Positions 55,117-64,000 of a stretch of 64,000 nucleotides of DNA are shown in pieces. This DNA comes from Neurospora crassa OR74A (Eukaryota > Ascomycota > Sordariomycetes > Sordariales > Sordariaceae), in NCBI RefSeq assembly GCF_000182925.2, contig NC_026504.1, positions 5,828,001-5,892,000 of the forward strand. The letters run 5' to 3'. Within the stretch, counting starts at the first letter, position 1. Every line of letters starts with the position of its first letter. Position numbers and translations under genes: made by a program. The notes beneath the pieces were generated by a model. That model had not been told where the DNA came from. It searched no databases and worked only from the letters and a program-made list of their open reading frames with translations.

Positions 55117-57111
55117 CTAGCGAAACACCAAAGCGTGGCCGAGGCCTTGCTGAACACGTTTGACTTGCAAACATTGATCATGCATATCACACTGCCCATC
55201 GTGTGGGATGGCATCGGTAGTAGGCCCGGAGTGGATAATGCGCTTGAAACAATACCAGCGATCTACTGGTGGCCCGGCGTTGAAAAGGTCCAGATTGTTC
55301 AAGGCACGAACATCTGGATCAGACATGACCACACAGAACTGATTAAAGATGGCCTCTAGGGGACCCTCTTGTGTGTCGGCAACAATAAACCTGTCGAGCT
55401 TGTCCAACAAGTCATCCACACGCTGTACCCATCGACGGTTGTTGGGGGGGACAGACCGTATTGAGCAGGACGGTCTGATGGCCAGCAATTCCCGTGAACG
55501 ACTGACTTCGTCGTTGAGCTTGTCCAGTCTGGCACATTGGTCTTGGATCTGATTGTCCAAGTCAAAATTTGTGCTCTTGAAGTCCTCCAGCTCTTGCTCT
55601 AACCGCTGAACCTTCTGTAGTTGTATTTCCAAACTAGCAAGAGCATCGTAACTGGTATTTTTCCAGTCCTTGTTTGTCCTTACTTCTTTCAGGACAACAG
55701 CTAGGGAATTGGTGTCGCCATCACAGAGGTTTTCAACCCAGCCCCAAATGTTCTGCAGATCAGACTCAATGTCAGACAGTCTGATGTCGTGATCATTTGC
55801 CATTGCTGCGAGTTGAAGAGCAAGGTGGCGGTAAAGACCGTAAAGGACTTTCAAGTTTTGTTTGGATGCCACTCCGTCGAACTTGGCCAAGACTGACCCG
55901 ACCGTCGTGCTGACAGACCGAACAAGCTCCTGGGTAGCGCCGTTTTCCGACAGAGTGTCAAGCTTGGTCAGAGCAGACTGGACTTGCTCTTTGGTAGCCT
56001 TGTCATTGTTCACCTGACTGATCTGGCTTGAGATCAATTCAAGTGTCTCCGAACGGGTCCGGTTCTGGCTATTCATGACAGATGACATCTCTAGCAATTG
56101 GTCCCAGAGCTTGCTCATGCCCCTCCAAACGAGATCTTTGGTAGAGCTATCGTTCCATATCTGACTGAGTTGGCCCGAAACAGTATGCAACATGTGCGAG
56201 ACGCCTTCCATGAATTGCACCACGTTCTGTAGGCTTTCCGAAACAAACCCGACTTGCTTCATTTGGTCTGAGATTGCATCGACCTTTTCAGAAACGCCTG
56301 GAATTGCCTGTACTTGATGTGACATGGTGTTCAGGCTGTTGGACACAGCCGTGACCTGCTCTTTGGTCGCACCGTCCTTCAAGACAGTTTCCAAGGCCTT
56401 GGACACAGCCGTGACCTGCTCTTTGGTCGCACCGTCATTCAAGACGGTGTCCAAAGCCTTGGAAACGGCCGTGACCTGCTCTTTGGTCGCATTGTCTTTT
56501 GACAAGGTGTCCAAGGCCTTGGAAACAGCCGTGACCTGCTCTTTAGTCGCATTGTCTTTTGACAAGGTGTCCAAGGCCTTGGACACAGCCGTGACCTGCT
56601 CTTTGGTCGCACTGTCATTCAAGACAGTTTCCAAGGCCTTGGAAACGACCTTGACCTGCTCTTGGGTAGCCGTGACCTGCTGCTGGCTGGCCATGTTCTG
56701 CACACTGTCCGAAACAGATCGGACTTGCTCTTTCGTAGCATTGTTGTCCATCTTTTCAAGGATCAAGTCAAGCTTTGCATGGAGCTCCAATTGATGCTCC
56801 TTGTCCTTGACAGCCTGTTCTCTTCGATCGAGGTCATGCTCCCTTGTTTGGACAGCCTGCTCCTTGTCCAGGAGAGTCTGCTCCCTCTCCTGAAGAGATT
56901 GCTCCTTTTCGGCAAGCTCTCGATCTTGATTGCCGAGGGCCTCCTCTTGTTCAACGAGGTGTCGTTCCCACTCATCGTTCTGGCGAATTTCATTGTCGAT
57001 GTCCCTTGTGAGGGTCCACAATGCATTTTGGACATAGTCCCAAGCGTCGTTGCCCTCCGGCTGCTGAGGAATCAGCGACCAAATTTCTTGAAGCCTTTCA
57101 GCGTAGTTCAT
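55117..57111 (-). CDS. Coiled-coil protein with exact 20-residue tandem repeats
   Basis: Single exon, 664 aa from the ATG at 57111 (MNYAERLQEIW); upstream in-frame sequence has no ATG. Residues 50-110 are regular heptads of the form xKExxLx (EKEQSLQ EREQTLL DKEQAVQ). Residues 148-267 contain a 20-residue unit, ATKEQVTAVSKALDTLSKDN, repeated five times with few changes plus a partial sixth. The DNA repeats are exactly 60 bp (about 56338-56700). Two weaker copies appear later (ATKEQVQSALTKLDTLSENG, ATQELVRSVSTTVG). A second coiled coil follows, then a C-terminal globular part (DKLDRFIVADTQEG.., PPVDRWYCFKRIIHSG..). No known family. The repeats suggest a long rod or fibre. An array of TTTGCAC motifs lies 0.2-0.5 kb upstream. 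Confidence 0.85.
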   Translation of the reverse strand: MNYAERLQEIWSLIPQQPEGNDAWDYVQNALWTLTRDIDNEIRQNDEWERHLVEQEEALGNQDRELAEKEQSLQEREQTLLDKEQAVQTREHDLDRREQAVKDKEHQLELHAKLDLILEKMDNNATKEQVRSVSDSVQNMASQQQVTATQEQVKVVSKALETVLNDSATKEQVTAVSKALDTLSKDNATKEQVTAVSKALDTLSKDNATKEQVTAVSKALDTVLNDGATKEQVTAVSKALETVLKDGATKEQVTAVSNSLNTMSHQVQAIPGVSEKVDAISDQMKQVGFVSESLQNVVQFMEGVSHMLHTVSGQLSQIWNDSSTKDLVWRGMSKLWDQLLEMSSVMNSQNRTRSETLELISSQISQVNNDKATKEQVQSALTKLDTLSENGATQELVRSVSTTVGSVLAKFDGVASKQNLKVLYGLYRHLALQLAAMANDHDIRLSDIESDLQNIWGWVENLCDGDTNSLAVVLKEVRTNKDWKNTSYDALASLEIQLQKVQRLEQELEDFKSTNFDLDNQIQDQCARLDKLNDEVSRSRELLAIRPSCSIRSVPPNNRRWVQRVDDLLDKLDRFIVADTQEGPLEAIFNQFCVVMSDPDVRALNNLDLFNAGPPVDRWYCFKRIIHSGPTTDAIPHDGQCDMHDQCLQVKRVQQGLGHALVFR

Positions 57112-57339
57112 GGTGGCGACGTGACGACTGTGCAATTCAAGGTCAAGAAGTATGGTTCGAGAAACAGGAAGCGAGCGCACAAATTTTCAAATTGACATTT
57201 GTGCGAGTCCACGATAGTAGAAGGCTCATCATGGAGGAAGGAACGATGAGCGCTGCCAAGAAACACAGAATGTACTTTTGTACATACCGACCCAGCACGC
57301 GGGCAAAATTTGCCCGCGCCGCATTGCTCGTGCCATTCT
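57112..57339 (-). promoter_or_regulatory. Promoter-proximal region of the repeat-protein gene
   Basis: Contains an interrupted palindrome at 57299-57317 (GCGGGCAAA, central A, TTTGCCCGC) and TGTACTTTTGTACA near 57271. Both sit between the ATG at 57111 and the TTTGCAC array, so they are candidate regulatory sites. Confidence 0.4.
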
Positions 57340-57660
57340 AGTGTATGCAAAGTTTGCACTGGGCAATCTAAGTACAAAATCATCGTTTGCCCACACCCTT
57401 AAAACCCGATGTAAAGGTATTCATTTTCCATACTAGTTAGTATATGCAAACTTTGCACCCGTCACCCCCACTACAAAATAAACGTTTGCACACGCCTTTG
57501 AAACCGCCTTGTACACAGCGGTAAAACGTTGCTCAGCACTTTGCATCGTAGTGTCGCATACAACTTTGCACCCGTCACCCCCACTACAAAATAAACGTTT
57601 GCACACAGCGGTAAAACGTTACTCAGCACTTTGCATCGTGGTGTCGCACACTCAAGGCAG
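57340..57660. repeat. Tandem array with TGCAAA..TTTGCA motifs, ~105-bp units
   Basis: Three units each contain (T)GCAAACTTTGCACC-type sequence, a CCCGTCACCCCCACTACAAA block (degenerate in the first) and CGTTTGCACAC. The second and third units are nearly identical (about 57435-57530 and 57555-57650) and share AGCGGTAAAACGTT(G/A)CTC. TGCAAACTTTGCA is a perfect palindrome around a central C. Confidence 0.75.
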
Positions 57661-57801
57661 TCGCTGGGCTGAGCACCGGAGAGAGAAAATATTCGATACG
57701 TTCAATTTGGATCTTCTTGGTCAGCATGCCTGGCTAGTAAACCGTAGCCAACTTTCTGGTGGAGGAGTGTCGCCGTCCGAACAAGGCATCAATCCAGCTA
57801 C

Positions 57802-58507
57802 CTAGTTTGTTCGCTTGCACGGGATCGTTGCCGAGACCTCTCTTGAGTGCGGGCGCCAAGTCGCGGTCTTGCTCTGCTGTGGTTTTTGAGGCTGTGAAAG
57901 AGTAAAGTTTCTCTTTAGAAATGACACGCCGAAAATATCGCCAGCTATCAACTGGCGCTTCCGGGGAGTAACAACACCCGTGTTGACATAGTGCTCGGAA
58001 AAGGGGTCAATCGTGACTGCCGCCATTTGCTGCGGCACCGGGGATCGAGTGTCAATCAACGACGAAGGAAGGCCGAATTGGAATGGGCTACTAGGTACTC
58101 AACGAGCGAGAACCGCCTTGAACCGGCATTTCCTCCGTGACAACGGGCGCAGATGACTCTTTGTTGGCAAGATCGGCCGCAGTTGACTGTTCGTTAACGC
58201 CATTGTGCGTATCTTCCTCGTTGGTCGGCGGCTCGTGGGTCTGAACCCAGATATTGGCCAAGACCCCGCCGGCCCCGCGAGCCTCTCGTTGCCGCGGCCC
58301 ACGATCTCGAGGTGATCCTTGTGGTTTGGACCATTGTTCTTGAAGCAAACTTGACTGAGGGCTTGTTGGCTAAGCAAGCCCCATTCGAATGGCAGTCCCT
58401 CGATTCGCGCCTGCTCCTCGTTTTCGTAAACGGAGCCCTCTCTTTCTTTTGAGTGCGGGTGCCGGGTCGCGGTCTTGTGGGGTTCTGCTTTCGTCTTGCT
58501 CTGCCAT
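57802..58507 (-). pseudogene. Decayed accessory gene with internal duplication
   Basis: From an ATG at 58507 the minus strand reads MAEQDESRTPQDRDPAPALK. A neighbouring frame then gives VYENEEQARIEGLPFEWGLL and HKDHLEIVGRGNERL, and a third gives NIWVQTHEPPTNEEDTHNGV to a stop at about 58091. All three look protein-like and lie in order, so small indels or unrecognised introns separate parts of one gene. The N-terminal segment recurs at about 57845-57885 (AEQDRDLAPALKRG), so the locus also contains a duplicated fragment. The family is not recognised. Confidence 0.4.
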
Positions 58508-59563
58508 GGTTCTGTTTTTGGAATAACCTGTTAGTTCAAGAGAGAATCCAGCTTGAGATGGGTTCGGTGTACTGCTGTAGCGTCGCGCGGCGCTGTTACA
58601 ACTATTGCTGTCGAAAGAAGTCTAGAGGTAGTCAAGTTGCTCGATGTCGTGGAAGGGTTGTTGTGCGCGCGAGGAAAATGGAAGTGGAAAGCTCCGTCCA
58701 AGGTGAGGAGTGCGGGAGGTGAAGGCTCGTTTGCCGAGTTGACAGTGGGTCCAATGGCTCTTTGTTAGTACCTGCTCGCTGTAAGCCTCCGTATAGCGGG
58801 CTGTACTATCACTTACACATTCTGGCAATCGAAGTTCTGTGACACCCGACGCCCGTTGACGGGAATCTCCCCAGCAATACCTGTGATTAGCCGCCGTCTC
58901 ATCCATTTACTCCCGCTGGTGAACGCCCGTTGAAAGACGGGAAACAAATACATAGGTACCTACCTGACCTACCTATCTACAGGTGGGTCGAATGAAGACA
59001 TGTTAGTGCGAGCCTGTTGTAGGGCGGTAAAGAGTGACCTGAACTAGGTACCTACCTATCATCCACACATTTCTACCTCTAGATACCCTAGAGGTACGTT
59101 CCTAGGGCGAGCAGCAGCAGCCACGACGGGACCTGCATGTAACTCTAGAGGTATGTACATCTCTACAATGGCAGATAGGTACTTGCCTTGAATTCGTGTA
59201 TGCGGCAGCCTCCTCCCCCCCAATCAGATGACGTGACGGACCATTAATACCTCGAGGTACCTTGAGGTAGGTACAGTACGCCCATCTACGTTTACCGCTG
59301 TAAGGTGTTTTCACTCCCCCATCGTGTGGGCCCCACAACTTTCCTGAATTTTTGGCCATCCTCCTTCTTTTCCTGTTTCCTCTCTGTAGTTCAGCACTGT
59401 CGGCACAGTTCTTGCGCCCCCAAGTCCAAGAGGTGCGCGTTTGTGCTTAAAAAGGTCCATACAACCAATCTGCCCGTGTTGCCCCGTCGCGTCAAAAACT
59501 CGTTTGGCGCACTAACTACTACCAGCCATCACCTCACTGCGATCAATAACACGTGGAGTCAGA
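58508..59563. promoter_or_regulatory. Spacer and promoter of the short coiled-coil gene, rich in GGTACC/ACCTACCTA motifs
   Basis: Between about 58955 and 59280 the sequence repeats AGGTACCTACC, ACCTACCTATC, AGAGGTAC and similar pieces at least eight times on either strand. CGCGTCAAAA at 59488-59497 matches part of the ACGCGTCAAAA element in the bidirectional promoter at 22874. No gene is supported in 58.5-59.5 kb. Confidence 0.45.
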
Positions 59564-60184
59564 ATGCCGGTTGACGTCTCCCAGCTCGAGCAGCAGCTTA
59601 AGGGAAAAACCAAGGAGCTGTCTGTTTTACAAGCGCGTATCTCCGAACTTGAGAACGAACTCAAAGCAGTTGAGCAGTTGAAGGCGCGGCTTACGGACCA
59701 AACCCAGAAGCTGTCTACCTCAGAAAGGCGCGTCGCTGAACTCGAGAAGAGGCTCCAAGATGCCCAGACTGCCAGCGTCAAAACGGTTGAAGGATTGACG
59801 AACCAGTTTGGTCAAAAGACCAAGGAAACTTCCGTCTCCAAAGGGTGTTTCTCTGATGTCGAAAAAAAGCTCAACGGGGCCCTGGCTACTTCCCAAGCCA
59901 ACATCAAACTAGCCCAAGATGCCTGGGCTTCTAGTCAGAAACTGGGGGACAAGGTCAAGGACCTCGTCAGTCAGGTTTCGGGGCTGAAAAGTGCCCTGGT
60001 CATCGTGGACGAAGGCAGCCAAGCTGTAACAGAGGAGGGGCAGAACCCTAACCTCAATGTAAGATGCTTGCAAAATCAAGTTCAGAAGTTGACAGCGTCG
60101 TATAGCGAGCTCCATGCCAATGCAGAGCATTGTATAGCGTTCCTCAACGACTATACGGGATATAGGCTTACCATAGATTCTTAG
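59564..60184 (+). CDS. Short coiled-coil protein, paralog of the gene at 20609-22702
   Basis: Single exon, 206 aa, ATG at 59564. It starts MPVDVSQLEQQLKGKTKEL and stays coiled coil to about residue 110. It then ends with the family C-terminus: KVKDLVSQVSGLKSALV, a variable linker, and LHANAEHCIAFLNDYTGYRL, then TIDS. Relative to the 697-aa paralog it lacks the head domain and most of the coil, yet retains start, end and frame, so it may be a short isoform-like partner that could co-assemble with the long form. Its 3' end and downstream flank form the right inverted-repeat arm. Spacing and orientation mirror the left copy: both genes read outward from the island. Confidence 0.8.
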   Translation: MPVDVSQLEQQLKGKTKELSVLQARISELENELKAVEQLKARLTDQTQKLSTSERRVAELEKRLQDAQTASVKTVEGLTNQFGQKTKETSVSKGCFSDVEKKLNGALATSQANIKLAQDAWASSQKLGDKVKDLVSQVSGLKSALVIVDEGSQAVTEEGQNPNLNVRCLQNQVQKLTASYSELHANAEHCIAFLNDYTGYRLTIDS

Positions 60185-61006
60185 ATTAAAGCATTACACC
60201 TAGCCATCTCGCCGATCGAAGGGGACGTTAATAAGTCCAATAGGGTTACCGAATTCTAGTATATTCAAAATACATAGGGAAACGGACAATCGACCTACTT
60301 ATAAAATTCGGCCGGTACATTACATTCGTATCTATCTCTCTATATAATTTTAGTATTTTATCCAAATAATATAAATTAAATAAATTTAGCTCTTTTTTAT
60401 ACCTCTAATTTATTTGTAAATATAATTAACGAACCAAAAAAAATTTACCGAGGGCTACTCGTAGAAATTATTAATATAATCGTCTATATAATTAAGGAGT
60501 ATATCCTATATTAGAACGACCCTCTATTATTATTAATTTAATAAATTTTAATATATACTAATACTATAACCTAAAGAAGTCTAGCGGTAGCTATAATATC
60601 CTTTATTAAAGTTTTTGGCGGGCAATTAACTAAATTCGTTACTACAATTATATTAGGCCCGTTTAATATACGGGCCTTATATAAATAAGAAGAGTCGGGT
60701 ATATACTACTATATCTCTTAGGTTGGCGTTCTCCTAGATAAGGATATAAGTATAAATAAGCGGTAGTATATCCTACTTAACTTTGCTAACCAAACCCTTC
60801 GTATCGTAGTGGGCAAACGGTGGAAATTTATCTTTATAGAGAGGTTATTAATCCAATTCACTAGAAACGATGAGGACACGAGGTATACTTTTAAGATTAA
60901 CCGCGGTGGACCTTGGTAGATTGCGTCCAAGTAGATACAATAGTTAAAAATAATAAAGATGTCTTGGTGGTGCATTGTGTGCCCTTTGAATGTGACTTAT
61001 CGTAAT
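59955..61006 (+). repeat. Right arm of the ~1.05 kb inverted repeat
   Basis: Matches the reverse complement of 19786-20835, from the GACCTCGTCAGTCAGGT codons through the stop at 60184 to about 61006. It is less AT-shifted than the left arm (for example GGCCCGTTTAATATACGGGCC-type bases kept near 60660), so the left copy seems to have suffered more RIP. A short minus-strand frame at 60718-60975 lies in the conserved flank and is broken in the left arm; I do not call it a gene. Confidence 0.8.
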
Positions 61007-61079
61007 GATGTTTGCCGCATTTACAAGTAGAGTTACGTGTTGATATACGCTGTAATTAATCTGATACTTTAGGAGACTG

Positions 61080-61425
61080 CACGCTCTCGTTGATACAACA
61101 CTTTGCACCTGCTACCTTGTACTCGAAATTAACCTCTACAACGCACGATAAAAAGCGAGTGCAATGCACGCCCACTCCCGCTGAAAGGTTGATGCAAATT
61201 TTACACCTGGTAACTTGCACTGAAAATTAACCTTTGCAACGCACGCACTCTCCCGTTCAAGCGCCAGTGCAATGTGCGTATTCTCCCGCTTACAAGTTGA
61301 TACAAACTTTGCACCTGCTAACTTCTACTCAAAATCAACCTTTGTAATAATGCGCTTAAAGTTGGTGCAATGCACGCGCTCTCCCGCTTAAAATGCTAGT
61401 GCAAACTTTGCACTCGACTACACAC
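61080..61425. repeat. Tandem array with TTTGCAC and CTCCCGCTTA motifs, ~100-bp units
   Basis: Three to four imperfect units begin GTTGATACAAACTTTGCACC and contain AACCTTTGCAACGCACG, then GTGCAATGCACGC and CTCCCGCTTA. The final piece contains the perfect palindrome GTGCAAACTTTGCAC (61399-61413). It lies just outside the right inverted-repeat arm and 17 bp from the stop of the minus-strand gene at 61442. Confidence 0.75.
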
Positions 61426-61441
61426 ACCACACAATGCCAAT

Positions 61442-61843
61442 TCACACCAGCATTCCAACAGCCAACAGGGCCCAAACTCCTACCCCGAACAATGTCGTCC
61501 TCAAACTTGCCGCGTTGTTCTTCACTTGGCCGCCACTAATATACCTCGAGATTCCAGTCTTAGCCCTTATACAGTGGCTCATTCCGTCAAGAACCGCACC
61601 CTCCTCGAGCTTCTGCCCATTTTGTGTTTTGAGAAAGCTGTCTGGAATCAAGCACCACAAGACGCATCCTTCGAACCCGTAATCGCCACTGATGTGCACC
61701 TCGTTGGGGGCACAGCACTTGGTCATACCCACAAACGATTCGTTCCAGTTGGGAATAACGAAAACGCTGCGGTCCATAGGTAGACCGGGGATGCCTCGGA
61801 GGTCGGGGAGGGCATCGTGGTCGCACGTGCGGTTGGCGGACAT
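61442..61843 (-). CDS. Small cysteine-containing protein with hydrophobic C-terminal tail
   Basis: 133 aa from the ATG at 61843 (MSANRTCDHDALPDLRG). A canonical 51-nt intron just upstream (61859-61909, GTATGT..AAACTAAC..TTCAG) removes the nearer ATG at 61870, which decides the start; the first exon is therefore untranslated. The body contains KCCAPNEVHISGDYGFEGCV with a following LWCLIP, a compact five-cysteine pattern seen in small extracellular-type fungal proteins. Residues 115-133 (TLFGVGVWALLAVGMLV) are a hydrophobic C-terminal segment of the tail-anchor or GPI-signal type. No N-terminal signal peptide is visible, which favours a tail anchor. Family and role unknown. Confidence 0.7.
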   Translation of the reverse strand: MSANRTCDHDALPDLRGIPGLPMDRSVFVIPNWNESFVGMTKCCAPNEVHISGDYGFEGCVLWCLIPDSFLKTQNGQKLEEGAVLDGMSHCIRAKTGISRYISGGQVKNNAASLRTTLFGVGVWALLAVGMLV

Positions 61844-62100
61844 TTTGGTGGTAGGTGGCTGAACGGTCATGTTAGTTTGTATTCTACCGAAAACAGCCGC
61901 TGGACATACCAGATGGTCCTGCAGTGCTGAAATGTGGCAACTTTTGCTCAGCAATCGTGATAGCAAATGTTGGTGGTGAGATGCAAAGCAAAGGGATGAT
62001 GTTGGTCTAGGGAAGCGGACTACATATAAAGATTCTTGCCCTAGTCAAAGCCAAGACGTAAGGCGTATAGTAATGGGCACTTTTTGCGGCCGTGATACTG
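61844..62100 (-). promoter_or_regulatory. 5' leader with intron and TATA-like promoter of the gene at 61442-61843
   Basis: Holds the untranslated exon, the 51-nt leader intron (61859-61909) and a TATA-like box (TTTATATGTA on the minus strand, about 62020-62030). Confidence 0.5.
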
Positions 62101-63819
62101 GCTAACACTGGCTTAATTCGATGTAGTATTGACAAGGTGCCAGTGTAACTGGGGCTTGGTACCCTTGACTCTTGGGCAGTGACTGGTTCATGTCTTTATC
62201 CATAGCAACACACAACCCTGGTATCTGCACGGATCTAAAACCGATTCAATCGACTGGAAACGACTATAAGCACAGCACAAAGATGGACCGTTGGCGCCAA
62301 CAAGCTCTTGGCTGAATAGCCTGAATGCCATAGGGGTTTCTGGACCAACCACTACGTTCGGAGCGATATCACCTCAGGTCAACTGATCATGGGAGAGGCA
62401 CAGTTGGTGCACAAAGTTTGTGTGATGGTAGAGGTTAAAGATACGTTGGTATTTGGGAAGATGGGGACATGCGGTTCGAAATAAAGTTTCGATGTACAGG
62501 AAACCCTTTCGCCTACATAACGATGTTTTGATAAATGTAAATCACTCGACCCATCGGTTTGTACCAACTCCCGTCCATACTCCAAGCCCCCATCCCCCAT
62601 GTGCATCATGTCCATCTGTTGGGTTGTTGTGTATGTTATTGGCTGGGCAGCAATGTCCCTTTCGTACCCTTCGCAAGCTTTCGTCCGTCGTTGGTAGGGC
62701 TGACCATTTCATGATGGCAAATGTATCGGTGGATTTGGATGGTATGCGGGTTACTGGCGGGCACTCATGAGCTGTTGTGCAGTTCTCTTCGGTAAATAGA
62801 TTCCTCGGTGTCAGGTTTCGCAGAACTGGTGGGAGCCCACGCCTGTTGGGCTAGCGAGCAGAATCGGAGACGACTGGCGCGAGCTTCCCTACTGGGGGAA
62901 TGCCTTGAACCTCGGGTGCCAACGTCGACGATGGGAGGAAGCACGTCCGTGTGGATATTTTGTGGTTGTGCTCGAAATTCGAGCGCAAGCTTGGGTTTAG
63001 ACCTCGGATATTTGTATGTGTTTGGTTTGGATAGGAGGATGACCGACAGTGTTTCGAGACGACAGGACGAGATCGCACGTGCATACAAGCATGGCAGATG
63101 CTATGAGTGGGTCACTGTTGTTGATGCTGGTCAGTACCTGAAGCGCAAAAGAGCCGAAGAAAGGTGGGGAATCGGTCTGGAAGATATACCTACCTCGGAA
63201 GGCTGGCATGGGAGGCAAACAGGACCATAGCCGCGGATGTCTTGCATTTGCTCACCCCTGATTTCGACCTTTTGTAAGTGTGCATGGAAATCTCTCCCGG
63301 GTCCCCTTGTTCGTCAAGTATTGCGAAATCGACGAGATGAACAGCCTTTGTACATCTTGCATTGTGTTGAGGCCGTGTTGATAGAAACACATGGCGACAG
63401 ATGAACGGTGATGGATTGTCCCACACAGCCGAGTGGTCGAGGATATGGAGTGTTCTTCTGGATTTGGGCTCGGTTCGTAGTCGGAGACAATTGCGCGTTC
63501 GAGCGGGATACTGGCTAGCGGAGTCGGGGGGCAACACGATGCTGTGATGGGAGGAAAGGTCAGCTTAAACCCACTGAACCGAAAGGGGAGACGGACTAAC
63601 CCATGCGTGATTATTGATCAAAAGATTGGGATGCCCGCGGAAATGTAGACGTTCTGATGCCGGTCGGGGACGATTGACGCAAGCAAACAAAGTGCAGAAT
63701 GCATGATGCAGGAACGACCGGCATTCGCAGGAAGCAGATTGCAATGGACAACGAATCAAGGAAACAAAAGAGTAACAAATGCGCTATAAAATTTATCATT
63801 ATTCACAAGTTGCAATGCA
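62101..63819. other. Spacer without recognisable gene
   Basis: Normal-GC DNA with short mutually overlapping frames on both strands. None starts with a well-placed ATG or shows motifs. The right end is the 3' flank of the partial gene at 63820. Confidence 0.45.
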
Positions 63820-63999
63820 TCACTCATCATCCTTCGAATCCTTACACCTCATGCCCTTCCCCTTCACCGGCGCCTTGTCATGCTCAATGCCCGCACCGCC
63901 CTTCTTCTCAAGCTCATCCAACTCTCTTTGGATAGCCTCGCCCACCTCCTGATCAACCTTACTAAACATCTCGATTGTCTTCTTTTGCACCTCCGGCAA
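63820..63999 (-). CDS. C-terminal end of a gene running off the window
   Basis: 59 residues and a TGA (63820-63822). The frame reads LPEVQKKTIEMFSKVDQEVG, continues through an amphipathic helix (IQRELDELEKKGG) and ends in a basic-acidic tail (KGKGMRCKDSKDDE). Codon use is that of a real fungal gene (AAG, GAG, GGC preferred). No family is assigned from so short a piece. Confidence 0.65.
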   Translation of the reverse strand: MPEVQKKTIEMFSKVDQEVGEAIQRELDELEKKGGAGIEHDKAPVKGKGMRCKDSKDDE

Positions 64000-64000
64000 C

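Noticed and set aside
19786-61006. Starship giant transposon
   Set aside because: No DUF3435 tyrosine-recombinase captain gene was seen near either end, and Starships do not have kilobase-long inverted arms.
57802-61425. CRISPR-like array, because of several spaced repeats
   Set aside because: A eukaryotic genome; repeats are long, contiguous tandem units without unique spacers.
61434-61682. Plus-strand 82-aa frame starting just after the TTTGCAC array
   Set aside because: Antisense to the minus-strand cysteine protein, whose leader intron and coding character are much stronger.
62808-63537. Frames of 115-140 aa near the right end
   Set aside because: The longer one lacks an ATG start and neither shows domain-like pattern; treated as spacer.
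1-64000. tRNA and 5S rRNA genes
   Set aside because: I looked for T-arm (GGTTCGAATCC-like) and dispersed 5S signatures; isolated partial matches had no cloverleaf partner. A covariance-model scan would settle it.

Overview
The window is nuclear DNA of a filamentous ascomycete. Genes carry short introns of about 50-92 nt with GT..RCTRAC..AG signals, and two large AT-rich blocks have the C-to-T/G-to-A decay expected of repeat-induced point mutation (RIP). A Sordariomycete, perhaps Sordariales, is the best guess, but no marker gene fixes the species.

Core part (1-19.8 kb). Gene-sparse, ordinary-GC DNA holds two tandem BAHD-type acyltransferases (1566-3215, 3764-5539), a tail-to-tail pair of GH128-like glucanase genes (6135-7300 plus, 7436-8218 minus), a large acidic, probably nuclear protein (10745-12723 minus) and a divergent kinesin with a long insert in its motor (16408-19252). 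In one GH128 protein the acid/base glutamate is a lysine.

Accessory island (about 19.8-61.0 kb). It is bounded by two inverted copies of a ~1.05 kb sequence (19786-20835 and 59955-61006). Each arm contains the 3' end of a coiled-coil gene of one family plus ~0.8 kb of conserved, RIP-like 3' flank. Inside lie the long coiled-coil gene (20609-22702 minus), a divergently transcribed unknown gene (23070-24551) sharing a promoter with three ACGCGT boxes, an uncertain small gene (37590-38288), a truncated third family copy (38626), an unknown two-exon gene (40389-41470), an RGG/coiled-coil protein (41810-43864), a DEAH-helicase-like protein lacking key catalytic motifs (51021-53084 minus), an unknown two-exon gene (53421-54692 minus), a protein with exact 20-residue repeats (55117-57111 minus), a decayed gene (57.8-58.5 kb) and the short coiled-coil paralog (59564-60184). 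Motif-rich tandem arrays (GCACAAAC/GTTTGTGC or GTGCAAA/TTTGCAC) recur beside these genes.

Two mobile elements inserted later. One is a ~12.3 kb RIP-degraded DNA transposon with a Tnp2/Plavaka-like (CACTA-related) transposase, which split one tandem array (about 25.15-37.51 kb). The other is a broken Ty1/copia LTR element on the minus strand (43884-50620) with 246-bp LTRs and a GGTAC target duplication. Without them the island is about 22 kb.

Right of the island are a small C-terminally hydrophobic cysteine protein (61442-61843 minus) and the C-terminal end of a gene running off the window (63820-63999 minus). The island, with its coiled-coil proteins, pseudo-helicase, shared array motifs and inverted ends, is the best candidate for an undescribed system. 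Its function cannot be read from sequence alone.
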